NCBI GenBank assembly: GCA_946554445.1
Contig: CAMNSD010000006.1
Coordinates: forward strand, 1 to 64,000
Direction: 5' to 3'
Source of the DNA: an uncultured Lachnospiraceae bacterium
GTDB taxonomy: Bacteria; Bacillota; Clostridia; Lachnospirales; Lachnospiraceae
DNA: 64,000 bases
The notes beneath the pieces are model-generated. The model was not told the origin of the DNA and searched no databases. It saw only the letters and a program-made list of their open reading frames with translations. The position numbers were made by a program, and so were the translations under genes. Numbering within the stretch: the first letter of the stretch is position 1; each line of letters opens with the position of its first letter. Of this stretch, positions 63,001 through 64,000 are shown piece after piece.

Positions 63001-64000
63001 GTGTCGCCGTACATAAACACTGGCGCCGGAATGAGTAATCTGGATATTTTACAGGGAATGTCCCTGGAACAGATCAAAGCAGTCACAGATGTCTTTCAGC
63101 AGTGTTCGGATTCTTATCTGTTTATTCTCGATCTGAATACAGATGTCTATATGGTTTCAGAGAAGGCAACGAAGCGTTTTCCGTTTGATAACACAATCAT
63201 GGAGAATTGTACGGCGGTGCTTAAGGATGTGATTTATCCGTCAGATTATGCAATGCTGAAGGCGGATATTGAAAAGTGCGCCTCGGGGGAACAGGATACG
63301 CATGCATTGGAGTACCGCTGGCTTGACCGAAAAGGCAGAGTGGTCTGGATCAGCTGTAAGGGTACAGTGGTGACGGGCACCGATGGTCACAGGCTGCTTG
63401 TGGGCAGAGTGAGTGAATTGGGCAAGAAAGCGAAGGCAGATAATATCACAGGACTTCGCAGGGAGGCTAGATTCCGGCTTAATGCGGAAGCGCTTTTGCG
63501 GGATCGGCCAGAGTCTATCCGCTATGTGATGCGTGTCGGTATTGATAATTTTAAAGAGATTAATGAAAAAGAGGGCGTGGAGGCCGGCGATGAAGTCCTG
63601 CAGGAATTGGCGGAATGTATCCTGAAGACGGTGGATGAGAAAGTGGATGTCTATCGTCTCATGGCGGATGAGTTTTTGGTCGTAGATGCCACGGATACGG
63701 TTTATAAAAAACCGCGGACAGTCTATAACCAGCTCCAGAAGAAGATAGCAGGCATGGTCAAAAAGAAGGAATACAGTCGTTTTTACACAGTGTCCGCCGG
63801 CGTGATAGAAGAGAACTTTACGGGCAGGACTGCGGAAGAACTTTTACGGCTTACGGAATTTGCCTTGAATGAGGCCAAGCGCAACGGCAGAAATCAGATG
63901 GCGGTATATGACCAGGCGTCTTATGACGATTATCTTAAGAGGCTTGATATGCGCAAAGCGCTCAGAAAGGCGATCAATCATCAGTTTGAGGGATTTGAAG
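63001..64000 (+). CDS. PAS-GGDEF domain protein, truncated by the window edge
   Basis: The frame is open from GTG 63001 (GGGGGGAG just upstream; ATG 63031 is an alternative) to the end of the window. The first 140 residues form a PAS-like sensor (a YRWLDRKGRVVWISCKG strand pair is typical). A GGDEF domain follows from about residue 145 with IDNFKEINEKEGVEAGDEVL, but the signature reads RLMADEF rather than RxGGDEF, so cyclase activity is doubtful. The final residues (MRKALRKAINHQFEGFE) look like the start of an EAL domain, so the complete protein may be a c-di-GMP phosphodiesterase with a degenerate cyclase domain. Confidence 0.85.
   Translation, partial: MSPYINTGAGMSNLDILQGMSLEQIKAVTDVFQQCSDSYLFILDLNTDVYMVSEKATKRFPFDNTIMENCTAVLKDVIYPSDYAMLKADIEKCASGEQDTHALEYRWLDRKGRVVWISCKGTVVTGTDGHRLLVGRVSELGKKAKADNITGLRREARFRLNAEALLRDRPESIRYVMRVGIDNFKEINEKEGVEAGDEVLQELAECILKTVDEKVDVYRLMADEFLVVDATDTVYKKPRTVYNQLQKKIAGMVKKKEYSRFYTVSAGVIEENFTGRTAEELLRLTEFALNEAKRNGRNQMAVYDQASYDDYLKRLDMRKALRKAINHQFEGFE

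Overview
The window looks like a chromosome segment of a gut-type Clostridia bacterium, most likely a Lachnospiraceae member. The evidence is a low-GC Gram-positive gene style (strong AGGAGG ribosome sites, TTGACA/TATAAT promoters, TTG and GTG starts), catabolite-repression boxes, a pectin-uronate operon, wall-linked polysaccharide genes with an LCP ligase, and sugar ABC transporter/glycosidase clusters. No rRNA, tRNA, CRISPR array or complete insertion sequence was recognised.

Layout. 0-3.5 kb: uxaB-uxaA (hexuronate catabolism) behind two cre/LacI-type operators, bracketed by inverted copies of a small-hairpin repeat. 3.6-6.4 kb: an Rpn-family nuclease gene and a flavoprotein of the UDP-galactopyranose-mutase/amine-oxidase type, both on the minus strand. 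6.7-11.2 kb: a polytopic membrane protein split into two frames, an MBOAT O-acyltransferase and its SGNH-like partner. 11.3-12 kb: a compact, AT-rich type III toxin-antitoxin locus (repeat RNA, terminator, ToxN/CptN-like RNase). 12-13.6 kb: a membrane-anchored SGNH-like protein and a zinc-ribbon protein. 13.8-24.3 kb: two membrane-anchored GH25 lysozyme-like proteins interleaved with rfbB, rfbA and rfbC (dTDP-rhamnose precursors), followed by a Wzm/Wzt polysaccharide ABC exporter. 24.4-32 kb: a three-domain glycosyltransferase, a methyltransferase-kinase fusion resembling WbdD chain terminators, and another glycosyltransferase. 32.7-40.9 kb: phosphoglucomutase, three more GT2 enzymes, the priming sugar-phosphate transferase and an LCP ligase. 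41-48.5 kb: glmS, an HtrA protease, a divergent ClpX-like ATPase and an S8 protease with Cys in place of the catalytic Ser. 48.7-49.5 kb: a KilA-N protein. 49.6-60.9 kb: a LacI regulator divergent from an ABC sugar transporter with GH130, GH42/GH164-like and GH38 enzymes, probably for mannose-containing glycans. 61-64 kb: lspA, carbamate kinase, and the start of a PAS-GGDEF protein that runs off the window.

How the genes fit together. The 13.8-40.9 kb block reads as one programme: make dTDP-sugar and glucose-1-phosphate, prime undecaprenyl phosphate, extend with GT2 enzymes, cap the chain, export it by Wzm/Wzt and ligate it to peptidoglycan by LCP. The MBOAT/SGNH pair could O-acylate it, and the GH25 proteins could remodel the wall around it.

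The most novel-looking signal is a three-copy intergenic element of about 135-137 nt (32121-32257, 32361-32497 on the minus strand, 44695-44829). It has an invariant 16-nt loop and a covarying inner stem, and each copy has its own unrelated but near-perfect 21-23 bp outer stem. It is either an unclassified structured RNA or an element that copies its flank in inverted form. Other points for a second look are the type III toxin-antitoxin locus, the ClpX-like protein with altered IGF and RKH loops, the Cys-S8 protease, an in-frame amber codon in the sugar permease, and a 36-bp perfect palindrome inside the KilA-N gene.
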